DNA from: an uncultured Bacilli bacterium
Lineage (GTDB): Bacteria > Bacillota_I > Bacilli_A > RF39 > UBA660
Assembly (NCBI GenBank): GCA_934162265.1
Contig: CAKPHZ010000021.1
Span: forward strand, 1 to 23,805
Length of the DNA: 23,805 nt
Direction of reading: 5' to 3'
Part shown: positions 6,333 to 14,332 of the stretch, in pieces
How the letters are laid out: the number at the start of each line of letters is the position of its first letter
Position numbering within the stretch: position 1 is the first letter of the stretch
The notes under the pieces: model-generated
The model's input: the letters and a program-made list of their open reading frames with translations, nothing else
Told to the model about the DNA's origin: nothing
Databases searched by the model: none
Program-made: the position numbers and the translations under genes

Positions 6333-7145
6333 TCATATCTTCAAATCTTCATTATCTAATTTATTATCTTTTCTTAACAATAAATTTTCAAAAAACATCA
6401 TTAAATATTTATTATCAGCTTTTATTCCTTTACTATAATTCGTATAATTTGCCCTAACAAGTGCATTCCTAAAATATTTTGAATTATCCTTAAATAATTC
6501 ATTATTTACCTTAAATCCCATACTAATTAAGTATTTTTGAATAAAAATTGCAGTTGTTCTCGTATTTCCTTCTTGAAAAGGATGTACCTGCCATATTCTA
6601 GAAGTAAATTCACAAATTCTATTTATTAACTGAGCCTCATTCATATCAAAATAATCTTGTGTTTTTTCTTCTTGAAAATCATACCGCAAAGTTTCCTCTA
6701 TCATATCATAAGATTGATAATTAACAGTATCACCATTTAAAATAGGTTCATCTTTTGTTATATTATATAAACGAAAAACTCCTGGATTATACTTTTTATT
6801 ATCTAAACAATAAAATAATCTTTGATGATAATTTTTCAAAGTCAAATAATCAAACCGAAAAGACTTATTATTTAAAATTTCATATATAGCTGTAGCCACT
6901 TCATCAGCCTCTTCTTCATCATCATCAAGATGATTATCACTATTTTTTTTGTAATAAGACGTAATTTCTTCTTGAACTTGGTAATATGTTTTTTTCCCAT
7001 TAATATGTTCTTGAGATAACTCAACCATATACCGAGAAGGTTTCAATCCATCAACATCTTGTAATCCAAAAGCAATATTCCAATATAATTGTTTTATCAC
7101 AGGACTTTTTTCATCTTCTACTTTATCATAAGTAATTTCATTCAT
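6333..7145 (-). CDS. fic: Fic-domain protein (putative AMP-transferase)
   Basis: A 270-residue Fic/DOC protein, which usually transfers AMP from ATP to a hydroxyl of a target protein. The Fic motif is HPFQEGNTRTT at 188-198: His188, the anion-binding Gly-Asn and Arg196 are kept, while the second Arg of the fullest HxFx[D/E]GNxRxxR consensus is not, as in many bacterial members. The beta-hairpin flap precedes it (PILNGDTVNYQSYD, about 134-147). Residues about 20-66 (AFGLQDVDGLKPS then LSQEHINGKK and a helix) resemble the N-terminal antitoxin-like (VbhA-type) helix found fused to such proteins, but the inhibitory Glu seems to be Asn49. AAGGAGGT lies 7 nt before the ATG. It stands downstream of murF without a separate antitoxin gene. 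Target unknown. Confidence 0.85.
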   Translation of the reverse strand: MNEITYDKVEDEKSPVIKQLYWNIAFGLQDVDGLKPSRYMVELSQEHINGKKTYYQVQEEITSYYKKNSDNHLDDDEEEADEVATAIYEILNNKSFRFDYLTLKNYHQRLFYCLDNKKYNPGVFRLYNITKDEPILNGDTVNYQSYDMIEETLRYDFQEEKTQDYFDMNEAQLINRICEFTSRIWQVHPFQEGNTRTTAIFIQKYLISMGFKVNNELFKDNSKYFRNALVRANYTNYSKGIKADNKYLMMFFENLLLRKDNKLDNEDLKI

Positions 7146-7203
7146 TAAAATACCTCCTTATAAAAAAATATCTATACAAAAGTTTAATCTTTATCAGTAT
7201 TTT

Positions 7204-8574
7204 TTATAAATTAACCAAATCATCAACAACATTCACTAAATGTATTCCATGAGATCCCTTAACTAAAATAATATCATCTTCTCTTACCAAATCTTTTAAT
7301 AAAGAATAACACTCTTCTTCAGAAGAAAAATGATAAACATCCTCTTTACTCATTCCAAGTTCTATTACTCTTTTATCAATTTCACTAGATAACTCTCCTA
7401 CTGTAATTAATTTATCAATCTTATTATAAATAACCGCATCCCCTAAATCATAATGAAGTCGTTCTCCATATTCTCCAAGTTCTAGCATATCTCCTAAAAT
7501 AGCAATTCTTCTCTTATCTTTAATTTGTCCTAATAAATTTAAAGAAGAAACCATAGAGTCATAATTGGCATTATAAGTATCATCAATAATCGTCATTCCA
7601 CTTTTACTTATCTTTTTCTCTAATCGATGACTAGATAAATGAAAATGAAAAATTCCCTTCTTAATCAATTCATCATCAATCTTAAAAATTTTTCCTACAG
7701 CATAAGCCATCAAAGCATTATAAACATAAGCCTTACCACCTACATTAATCAAAACAGAAGAACACTTATTTATAATATCAAAACAACTACTAAAAGCATC
7801 ACTCTTAATAATCTTTGCTTGATTTTCACTATCTTCATCAATAGAAATAACCTTTACATCATACTTATCCCTCAACTTAGGAACAACTGAAGATAACATA
7901 TCATTATCCCCATTTAATACAACCTGATTTCCTTTTAAACCATCTAATATTTCTAACTTAGCCTTTAAAATATTTTCTCTACTTCCTAAATTACCAATAT
8001 GAGCCGTCCCTACATTCGTAATCACTGCAACATCAGGCATAGCAATAGAACTAAGTAAATGAATTTCTCCTAAATGATTCATCCCCATTTCAACAACAAG
8101 AATCTCATCATCTTCCTTTAAACTCAAAATTGTAAGAGGAACACCAATATGATTATTATAATTTCCACTTGTCTTATGAACTAAGTATTTTGTTTCTAAA
8201 ACACTAGCAATTAAATCCTTACAGCTAGTCTTCCCAACACTACCAGTAATTGCAACAACTTTACCCTTAAATCTTCTTCTTACCTCTCTTGCTAACTCTT
8301 GAATACATTTTAAAGTATCTTCTACTACAACAATAGTAGCGTCCCCATAAGTATTTTTATCATACTCTTTATCTAATATACATACACTAGCCCAATTTTC
8401 AATAGCATTTAAATAATAATCACTGCCATCAGCCTTATCTCCCTTTAAACCAACATAAACGTCCCCTTTTTCTACTTTTCTACTATCAATACAAAAATTC
8501 TCTAACCTTTGGTGAATATCACCACAAATAAGTTTTCCTCCACATAACTCAATAATATCAGATACTCTAATCAC
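7204..8574 (-). CDS. murF: UDP-MurNAc-tripeptide-D-alanyl-D-alanine ligase MurF
   Basis: A 456-residue cytoplasmic Mur ligase that adds D-Ala-D-Ala to the UDP-MurNAc-tripeptide, completing the peptidoglycan precursor. Domains in order: UDP-binding N-terminal domain (about 1-100), ATPase domain with P-loop GSVGKTS (111-117), NNHIGVPLTIL and EMGMNHLGEI, then the C-terminal domain with DDTYNANYDSM and LGDMLELGEYGERLH, ending in VKGSHGIHL. Length is normal. The start is GTG at 8574; AGGTGAT, its ribosome-binding site, overlaps the murE stop codon, leaving an 8-nt gap, so murE-murF are coupled. The Bacillus order with ddl is not kept; murE is immediately upstream, as in many other bacteria. Confidence 0.95.
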   Translation of the reverse strand: MIRVSDIIELCGGKLICGDIHQRLENFCIDSRKVEKGDVYVGLKGDKADGSDYYLNAIENWASVCILDKEYDKNTYGDATIVVVEDTLKCIQELAREVRRRFKGKVVAITGSVGKTSCKDLIASVLETKYLVHKTSGNYNNHIGVPLTILSLKEDDEILVVEMGMNHLGEIHLLSSIAMPDVAVITNVGTAHIGNLGSRENILKAKLEILDGLKGNQVVLNGDNDMLSSVVPKLRDKYDVKVISIDEDSENQAKIIKSDAFSSCFDIINKCSSVLINVGGKAYVYNALMAYAVGKIFKIDDELIKKGIFHFHLSSHRLEKKISKSGMTIIDDTYNANYDSMVSSLNLLGQIKDKRRIAILGDMLELGEYGERLHYDLGDAVIYNKIDKLITVGELSSEIDKRVIELGMSKEDVYHFSSEEECYSLLKDLVREDDIILVKGSHGIHLVNVVDDLVNL

Positions 8575-8582
8575 ATTATCAC

Positions 8583-10076
8583 CTACAATATAATTCCTAA
8601 TTCCTTCTTTTTCTCTTCACTCATCTCATCAATAATCTCTTTAATAATCACTCTTTCATCAAAAGGATACCTTACCCCATTAATTTCTTGATAATCCTCA
8701 TGACCTTTTCCTAAAATCAAAATCACATCTCCATCTTTAGCATTTTCAATACTATAGCGAATCGCTTCTTTTCTATTATCAATGATTGTATACTTACCAT
8801 CCGTCTTCTTCATTCCAACCAAAATATCTTCAATAATCTTTCCATTATCTTCATATCTTGGATTATCTGCAGTTAAAATACTAAAATCAGAATACTTACC
8901 ACTAATCTCACCACAATCAAATCTTCTCTGACGGCTACGATTTCCTCCACAACCAAATACTGTAACAATTCTACTAGGATTACTCTCTCGAACAGTCTTT
9001 AACACATTCTCCATAGCAATTCCCTGATAAGCATAATCAATTACTACACTAAACTTTGAAGAAACAGAAACACTCTCCATTCTTCCCTTAACTTTAACTA
9101 CCTCTAAAGCCTTCTTCATATCAGAAATAGATACCCCAAGTAAATCACAAATACTAATTGCAGCTAAAGCATTATAAGCCGTAAATGTACCCAAAATACT
9201 CACCATAAAAGTATCTTTAATCTTACCATCAGTCTTCATCTCTATTCCAGTAAAGCCATTTTTAATTACATTAGCACATTCCACCAAACGATAATTAGCC
9301 CCACTATCTTTTCCATAATAATATTTATCACAAGTAGTACCATCCATCATATCAGTAGCATATTCACTATCTAAATTAAAAATACCTACCTTACATTGCT
9401 TAAACAATAAACTCTTACAATACTTATAATCATCAAAACTCTCATGCTCATCTGTACCAACATGATCCAAACTAAGATTCGTAAATATCGCATAATCAAA
9501 AATCACATTTACCCATCTTTTTAACTTCAAAGATTGACTAGATACTTCCATTACCAAATAATGAACTCCATGATCTAACATCTCTCTCATATACTTAAAC
9601 ACATCATAAGATTCAGGAGAAGTATTCATCGTATGATAAAATTTATCTAAATAAAATACCCCCATCGTCCCAATCAAACCACATTCTTTCCCTGAAACAT
9701 TCAAAATATGTTGAATCATTGTACTAGAAGTTGTCTTCCCTTTAGTACCCGTAATGGCAATCGTAGTCATCTCTTTATCTGGATAACCAAACAAAGTACG
9801 AGATAAAATCGATAAATCAACCCTTGTATCTTTTAACTTAATCACTGTAATATCTTTACTTACCGTAACATCATGCTCTACCGCAATAACTTGACATCCA
9901 TTTTTTATCGCCGCATCAATATAATCATGCCCATCAACTCGAAAGCCAACTAAAGCCATAAACATAACCCCATCCTGTACTTTTCTAGAATCATAAGCAA
10001 TATCACTTACTTCTATATCTAAATTTCCTTGTATCAATTCATAATCTACATCTTTAAGTAATTCTCTTAATTTCAT
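8583..10076 (-). CDS. murE: UDP-MurNAc-L-Ala-D-Glu amino-acid ligase MurE (probably meso-DAP type)
   Basis: A 497-residue Mur ligase adding the third stem amino acid. The P-loop GTKGKTT is at 110-116 and substrate-binding NTSPESYD at 151-158. The probable carbamoylated lysine is Lys221 in DYKYCKSLLF, and the late motifs are KGRMES and LGKGHEDYQ. The specificity loop reads DNPR (404-407, TADNPRYED), the signature of meso-diaminopimelate enzymes. The neighbouring signature FTNLSLDHVGTDEHESF resembles the variant seen in streptococcal/clostridial-type MurE, and the usual DYAH is DYAY (347-350), so the specificity call is likely but not certain. The ATG follows GGGGAGAT by 6 nt. It heads the murE-murF unit. 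Confidence 0.93.
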   Translation of the reverse strand: MKLRELLKDVDYELIQGNLDIEVSDIAYDSRKVQDGVMFMALVGFRVDGHDYIDAAIKNGCQVIAVEHDVTVSKDITVIKLKDTRVDLSILSRTLFGYPDKEMTTIAITGTKGKTTSSTMIQHILNVSGKECGLIGTMGVFYLDKFYHTMNTSPESYDVFKYMREMLDHGVHYLVMEVSSQSLKLKRWVNVIFDYAIFTNLSLDHVGTDEHESFDDYKYCKSLLFKQCKVGIFNLDSEYATDMMDGTTCDKYYYGKDSGANYRLVECANVIKNGFTGIEMKTDGKIKDTFMVSILGTFTAYNALAAISICDLLGVSISDMKKALEVVKVKGRMESVSVSSKFSVVIDYAYQGIAMENVLKTVRESNPSRIVTVFGCGGNRSRQRRFDCGEISGKYSDFSILTADNPRYEDNGKIIEDILVGMKKTDGKYTIIDNRKEAIRYSIENAKDGDVILILGKGHEDYQEINGVRYPFDERVIIKEIIDEMSEEKKKELGIIL

Positions 10077-10100
10077 TTCTATCTCCCCATTTCTTTCTTT

Positions 10101-10129
10101 ATTATACTAAACTTATTTCCTTTTCTCCA
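10101..10129 (-). promoter_or_regulatory. Candidate murE-murF promoter
   Basis: Minus strand TGGAGA (10129-10124), 17-nt spacer, TATAAT (10106-10101), putting +1 near 10094, just before the murE ribosome-binding site. The -10 is perfect; the -35 matches 4 of 6. Confidence 0.55.
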
Positions 10130-10148
10130 CCATTTTCTTTTATTTAAC

Positions 10149-10170
10149 AAAAATACTTATTCAGTATTTT
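10149..10170 (-). terminator. Possible terminator of the symporter gene
   Basis: Perfect 8-bp inverted repeat AAAATACT (10170-10163, minus strand) / AGTATTTT (10157-10150) with a 5-nt loop and only five T at the end. It lies 20 nt after the symporter stop codon. The all-AT lower stem and short T-run make it weak. Confidence 0.45.
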
Positions 10171-10191
10171 ACAAAAAGAAAAAGAAAACGC

Positions 10192-11445
10192 CTAAGACTT
10201 TTCCTTCTTCATCCAATCTTTTCCATCCACAATCCGAGAAACCAACATAGAAGAACTTGTATCTCCAACAACATTCAAAACCGTTGCTGGAGCATCAATA
10301 ATTGTCGCAATAATTGTCAAAATTGGTAAACAAGACATTGAATAACCAAGCAAACTAATAATCAAACTCTCAGATATCGTTCCTCCTCCAATCGGAACTG
10401 CTGTCACAAGCAAAGTAGAAATTAAAGCAATCCCTACTACCTTAAGCATCATATCCATCCCAAACGTACCACCTTCAAATAAATACACCAAAAACATAAT
10501 CTTAAAGACACTACCAATAATAGAACCATCTTTATGAAAACTAGTTCCCATAGGAATAACAGCCTCTGCTATATCACTAGGAACACCAATTTTCTTTGCC
10601 GTATCAATATTAACAGGAATACAAGCCGCAGAAGAACAAGTAGCAAGAGAAGTTAATGTTGTAGGAAGCACATTTTTCCAAAAAGCTCTTACTCCCTTCT
10701 TCCCAGCCGACAAATAAGCATAAAATGTATAAACAACAAAATAAAATGCAATTGCTACTAATAAATATAAAACAAAACTCTTAAAATAAGACTGTGCTAT
10801 ACTACTACCAAACTCCCCAACCATAACAGCAAAATAACAACCAAGTCCAACAGGTGCATACATCATAATCAAATCCACAAACTTTAAAATAATTTCATTA
10901 AAGGAACACAATACTTCTAAAGCCTTTTCCCCTTTTTTTCCAGATTTTCGAATAGAAAAACCAAATAAACAAGCAAAACAAACAATCGCAATAATATGCT
11001 CTTTTGATAATAATTTAGAAAAATCATCTACACTGATAAGTTCAGCCGTACGACTCAAAAGATCTAAAGAAACATCCTCCTCCTTTGTATCCACAACCAA
11101 ACTCTTTTTAATCAAATTACCATCTTGTACATCTACTAATCTAAAAATTTTAGTACTAACAACACCAACACAAACAGCAACCAAAGAAGTAAAAACAAAC
11201 ACACAAACAATAGTCTTAATAATCTTACCAATTCTCTTAGGTTCCTTCATTTTTGCTATCGTAGTAGTAATCGTAAGAAAAATTAAAGGAACAATACTAA
11301 CCAAAAGCAAATTCAAAAATACCTCTCCAAAAGGAGCTAATACCTTAGCTTTACTCCCCATCACTAACCCTACTATTCCACCAATAATAATCGCCAAAAT
11401 CAAAATAATTGTTGACCGATAATTCTTAAAAATTTTCTTCATCAT
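10192..11445 (-). CDS. Dicarboxylate/amino acid:cation symporter (DAACS/SDF family)
   Basis: A polytopic membrane protein of about 417 residues of the sodium:dicarboxylate symporter family (GltP/GltT/DctA/SstT fold). Early transmembrane helices include STIILILAIIIGGIVGLVMG and VFLNLLLVSIVPLIFLTIT, the latter typical of family helix 2. The serine-rich re-entrant loop HP1 is TCSSAACIPVN. The helix 7 motif, usually NMDGT, is changed to HKDGS (GTSFHKDGSII), and HP2 appears as GGGTISESLIISLLGY. TM8 reads IDAPATVLNVVGDTSSSMLV without the Arg/Asp pattern of glutamate carriers, so the substrate may differ (for example serine/threonine or a neutral amino acid). Two adjacent ATGs at 11445 and 11442 follow GAGGG by 4 or 7 nt; either may be used. 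The frame extends further upstream but through the promoter. Confidence 0.88.
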   Translation of the reverse strand: MMKKIFKNYRSTIILILAIIIGGIVGLVMGSKAKVLAPFGEVFLNLLLVSIVPLIFLTITTTIAKMKEPKRIGKIIKTIVCVFVFTSLVAVCVGVVSTKIFRLVDVQDGNLIKKSLVVDTKEEDVSLDLLSRTAELISVDDFSKLLSKEHIIAIVCFACLFGFSIRKSGKKGEKALEVLCSFNEIILKFVDLIMMYAPVGLGCYFAVMVGEFGSSIAQSYFKSFVLYLLVAIAFYFVVYTFYAYLSAGKKGVRAFWKNVLPTTLTSLATCSSAACIPVNIDTAKKIGVPSDIAEAVIPMGTSFHKDGSIIGSVFKIMFLVYLFEGGTFGMDMMLKVVGIALISTLLVTAVPIGGGTISESLIISLLGYSMSCLPILTIIATIIDAPATVLNVVGDTSSSMLVSRIVDGKDWMKKEKS

Positions 11446-11466
11446 TCTTCCCTCTTTCTTAATAAC

Positions 11467-11557
11467 ATTATACGCTTGACAAAAAAAGAATGCTACCTTG
11501 TAAAATCCACAAAAAAATTGTATTTTCCACACAAAATCCACAAATATTTTGTATAAT
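11467..11557. promoter_or_regulatory. Divergent promoter region of the symporter and Sel1 genes
   Basis: On the minus strand TATAAT at 11472-11467 serves the symporter, with no good -35 box. On the plus strand TATAAT at 11552-11557, directly before the AAGGAGG of the Sel1 gene, is the nearest -10 and also lacks a good -35. A second plus-strand candidate is TTGACA at 11476-11481 with TGTAAA 17 nt later or TAAAAT 19 nt later. The direct repeats at 11502-11553 lie among these elements. Confidence 0.5.
11502..11553. repeat. Two 21-bp direct repeats with 31-bp period in a divergent promoter
   Basis: 11502-11522 and 11533-11553 both begin AAAATCCACAAA and end TTGTA; 18 of 21 bases agree. A third, partial TTTTCCACA lies between them (11523-11531). 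The second copy overlaps the plus-strand -10 box. The three TCCACA cores (11506, 11526 and 11537) resemble the end of the DnaA box TTATCCACA; TTTTCCACA has one difference from it. Confidence 0.65.
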
Positions 11558-11577
11558 CAATATAAGGAGGATTTTCT

Positions 11578-13089
11578 ATGAAACAATATATAAAAATGAA
11601 TAATAATAACAACCAGCTTTCTCTAGGAAATACTTGCCGTATCATCAAACAACTAAGTACCAAAAAAAATATTGCTACCCAAACAGATATCTTTTGCGCC
11701 ATCTTCAATATAGAAAACGCTAATGACTCCACTGTTAATAACTATTGTATTGGTTGCCGTTCAATTGGAGAAGAATACAAAAAAATTTATATAGAGATAA
11801 AAAATCAAACTCAACCATTTATCCCTATCCTAAATAATCTATTATTTATCTTAGGCCTTCCCTATCAAGAGAAACAATCTAAAGAAACACTAAATCAAAA
11901 TGAAACCTTAAAAATATTATCCCAAAAACTATATAACCTAGCTAAAAACGATCGAAGTATTTTACCAGAAAAACAAAACCAAATCTATAAGTATTTCAAA
12001 GAAAATAACTACATAGAATGCCTAAAACTAATATTTACCACTATCGTACTAGAAAAAAAACAACCTATTTATATCGAAGACATTGTCAAAAACACCATTG
12101 AAAGTATCTTAAACAACACAAAAATCTCTTTAAACGAACTAGAAAGTTTCTTACAAATCCAATTCAACGACGGATTAAATTACAACTATTCCCTAAAAAA
12201 ACTAGCCAAAGAAAATAATCCCTATGCTTGCTTTGAAATAGGATTAATGGAATATAACGGAGAATTTTCAGGAACACCCAATTATGAAAAAAGTTATATC
12301 TACTTTAAAATAGCCGCTAATCAAAATCACCCCAGAGCAAACTATCTAATTGCAAAAATGCTATTAGAAGGAAAAATTGGAATCCAATCTAACGAAGATA
12401 TAACACTTGCCTATCATTACCTAAAAACAGCAGAAAGTCTAGGAAACATTGCTGCTCTAAACCAATTAGGACTATACTACAAAAATAACAAAAAAGATAA
12501 CCAGAAAGCCATAGAATACTTTAAAAAAGCAGTTTCCTATAATTATCCTTATGCCTTCAATAATCTTGGAAAACTTGCTGAACAAGAAAACAACCATACT
12601 CTTGCCCTATCTTACTATGAAAAAAGCGCCAACTTAGAAGAAAGTTGGGCCTTAAATAAAACAGCAGAATACTATAGACAAGGAATCTATTGCCAAAAAG
12701 ACTTACAAAAAGCTTACTTCTACTACAAAAAAGCCCTAAATGTTCCCTTAAAACTACAAAGTAATTATGCCAAATACAACCTTGCCAAATACTTCTACCT
12801 AAACGGATGCTACGAAATAGAAATCGAAAAAAATACAAAAAAAGCACTCTCTTTACTAGAAGATGCCTCAAATCATAATCTACTAAAAGCCAAAATCGAA
12901 CTACTCACTTATTACACCCAAAATTATTTTCAAATCAAAAATGAAAACACCTTAACAAAAATCAATCAACTATTAACAGAAATTGAAACCCATAAACAAT
13001 ACAACAAAAACATAAAAGAAAAAATAGAAAACCTCATCATCAATATCAAACAAAAAGAAAAAGTAAATAGAAAACTCTTTCAAGAATAA
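11578..13089 (+). CDS. Sel1-repeat (tetratricopeptide-like) protein with unassigned N-terminal domain
   Basis: A 503-residue soluble protein. Residues about 206-445 hold around six Sel1-like helical hairpins; examples are ACFEIGLMEYNG, YEKSYIYFKIAANQNHPRAN, LAYHYLKTAESLGNIAALN, KAIEYFKKAVSYNYPYAFN, ALSYYEKSAN and DLQKAYFYYKKALN. They build a superhelical scaffold for protein-protein contacts. Residues 1-100 form a separate, unrecognised domain with cysteines at 20, 40, 57 and 60 (YCIGC). Residues 100-205 are helical. There is no signal peptide or membrane segment, so it acts in the cytoplasm. AAGGAGG lies 8 nt before the ATG. It is monocistronic, converging on the DUF2130 gene with 5 nt between stop codons. 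It may be a regulatory adaptor, but no partner is evident. Confidence 0.8.
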   Translation: MKQYIKMNNNNNQLSLGNTCRIIKQLSTKKNIATQTDIFCAIFNIENANDSTVNNYCIGCRSIGEEYKKIYIEIKNQTQPFIPILNNLLFILGLPYQEKQSKETLNQNETLKILSQKLYNLAKNDRSILPEKQNQIYKYFKENNYIECLKLIFTTIVLEKKQPIYIEDIVKNTIESILNNTKISLNELESFLQIQFNDGLNYNYSLKKLAKENNPYACFEIGLMEYNGEFSGTPNYEKSYIYFKIAANQNHPRANYLIAKMLLEGKIGIQSNEDITLAYHYLKTAESLGNIAALNQLGLYYKNNKKDNQKAIEYFKKAVSYNYPYAFNNLGKLAEQENNHTLALSYYEKSANLEESWALNKTAEYYRQGIYCQKDLQKAYFYYKKALNVPLKLQSNYAKYNLAKYFYLNGCYEIEIEKNTKKALSLLEDASNHNLLKAKIELLTYYTQNYFQIKNENTLTKINQLLTEIETHKQYNKNIKEKIENLIINIKQKEKVNRKLFQE

Positions 13090-13103
13090 TCTATTTACTT
13101 TTT
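13058..13103. terminator. Bidirectional terminator shared by two convergent coding ends
   Basis: AAAAAGTAAATAG (13058-13070) pairs perfectly with CTATTTACTTTTT (13091-13103), 13 bp with a 20-nt loop. Both strands continue with T-rich sequence. The left arm lies in the last codons of the Sel1 gene, the loop holds its stop codon, and the right arm overlaps the stop codon and last codons of the DUF2130 gene. Confidence 0.75.
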
Positions 13104-14273
13104 TGTTTCAGAAAACAACTTTTTCATTGTCTCATTTCCCTTAGTAAGCCTTTGAATAGTCAAATCATCAGCCTTATTATTCGCAAGTCGCAAATTATTC
13201 TCACTAGAAAGCAAAGCTTCTTTTGTCTTTTGTAAATGATCAATCGTCTTATCAATCTCATCAATAGCTTTCTTAAACTTATCACTAGCAAGACGATAAT
13301 TTCTTGCAAATCCTTCCTTAAATGTATTAAGATTATCCTCAAAATGAGAAATATCAATATTTTGATTTTGAATCATCAAAAGTTCTTTTTTATATTTTAA
13401 AGAATTCATCGCCATTCCCCTAATTAAAGTAATCAAAGGAATAAAAAATTGAGGCCTTATCACATACATCTTTTCATATTTATGACTAACATCAACAATT
13501 CCTTCATTATAATAATCATTATCAATCTCTAACAAAGAAACCAACACAGCATATTCACACTTTTTTTCACACCTATCCTTATCTAATTCCTTAAAAAAAT
13601 CTTCATTCTTATGCTTAGTCGCTGTCATATCTGCTTCATTCTTCATTTCAAACATAACCGAAACAAATTCCATTCCCTCATCATCATAATCACGATAAAT
13701 AAAATCTCCCTTGGAACCAGACCTAGCATCATTATCTTTTTCAAAATAAGCATTAGAAAACAAAGGTCTTAACTTATTAAACTCATTACTACAATGAACC
13801 TCTAAAGACTCACCAATCATCTTTGTCGACTGTTTTGCCTTAAAATCACGATAATAAGAAATTTGTTCCTCTCTATCTTTAAGTTTTTCCTCATAAGTCT
13901 CCTTCATATTTTTTTCTTTCATCAAAAAATCATTTTTAAGAAGTTCTAATTGATTACTTAAAGTACTGATCTCACTTTCTTTTTTAGATAAAGCCTCTTG
14001 AATGGTTAAAGTACTTTCCTTATCTTGAAGAACAAGTTTATTCTTTAATTCAACAATCTCTAACTTTTGTTCTGTAACCCTTTCTTGATATTCTTTCTCT
14101 ATCTTATTTTTTGCTAATTCAATAGCATTTTCCTTTTCAATCTTATATTGTTTTTCTCTTTCAGAAATTTCTTTTTCAAATTCTTGATCACGAATTTGCT
14201 TCACTACATTTTGATAATCCATCTCATCAATTTGAAAAACAGTCCCACAATTTGGGCATTTAATCTCATGCAT
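13095..14273 (-). CDS. DUF2130 family protein (PD-(D/E)xK nuclease-like fold)
   Basis: A 392-residue protein with three parts. The N-terminal CPNCG (residues 6-10) is half of a zinc ribbon. A long Glu/Lys-rich coiled coil covers about 25-145. A DUF2130 domain covers about 145-300. In that domain Glu155 ([10 protein letters not shown]), Asp190 ([10 protein letters not shown]) and Glu209-x-Lys211 (FEMKNE) fit the E...D...ExK pattern of PD-(D/E)xK enzymes, a fold to which DUF2130 has been related. A helical tail follows. Cellular role unknown; a nucleic-acid function is inferred only. The ATG at 14273 is chosen because AGGAGG is 7 nt upstream; another ATG two codons earlier is too close to it. 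It follows mreB/mbl after a terminator. Confidence 0.82.
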   Translation of the reverse strand: MHEIKCPNCGTVFQIDEMDYQNVVKQIRDQEFEKEISEREKQYKIEKENAIELAKNKIEKEYQERVTEQKLEIVELKNKLVLQDKESTLTIQEALSKKESEISTLSNQLELLKNDFLMKEKNMKETYEEKLKDREEQISYYRDFKAKQSTKMIGESLEVHCSNEFNKLRPLFSNAYFEKDNDARSGSKGDFIYRDYDDEGMEFVSVMFEMKNEADMTATKHKNEDFFKELDKDRCEKKCEYAVLVSLLEIDNDYYNEGIVDVSHKYEKMYVIRPQFFIPLITLIRGMAMNSLKYKKELLMIQNQNIDISHFEDNLNTFKEGFARNYRLASDKFKKAIDEIDKTIDHLQKTKEALLSSENNLRLANNKADDLTIQRLTKGNETMKKLFSETKK

Positions 14274-14300
14274 AAACATTCCTCCTCTACTTCTAAATAA

Positions 14301-14331
14301 AAAGAAAAAGCAATCTACTAGATCCCTTTTC
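14301..14331 (-). terminator. Terminator of mreB/mbl
   Basis: Minus strand AAAAG-G-GATCT (14330-14320) pairs with AGATT-G-CTTTT (14316-14306) across a 3-nt loop, with one G-G mismatch and one G-U, followed by T-rich TTTCTTTTTA. It sits directly after the mreB stop codon. Confidence 0.65.
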
Positions 14332-14332
14332 T

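Noticed and set aside
12557..12871. Antisense reading frame of about 100 codons in the Sel1 gene
   Set aside because: Aromatic/Leu-rich complement of Lys- and Glu-rich repeat codons; no start signal and no family resemblance.
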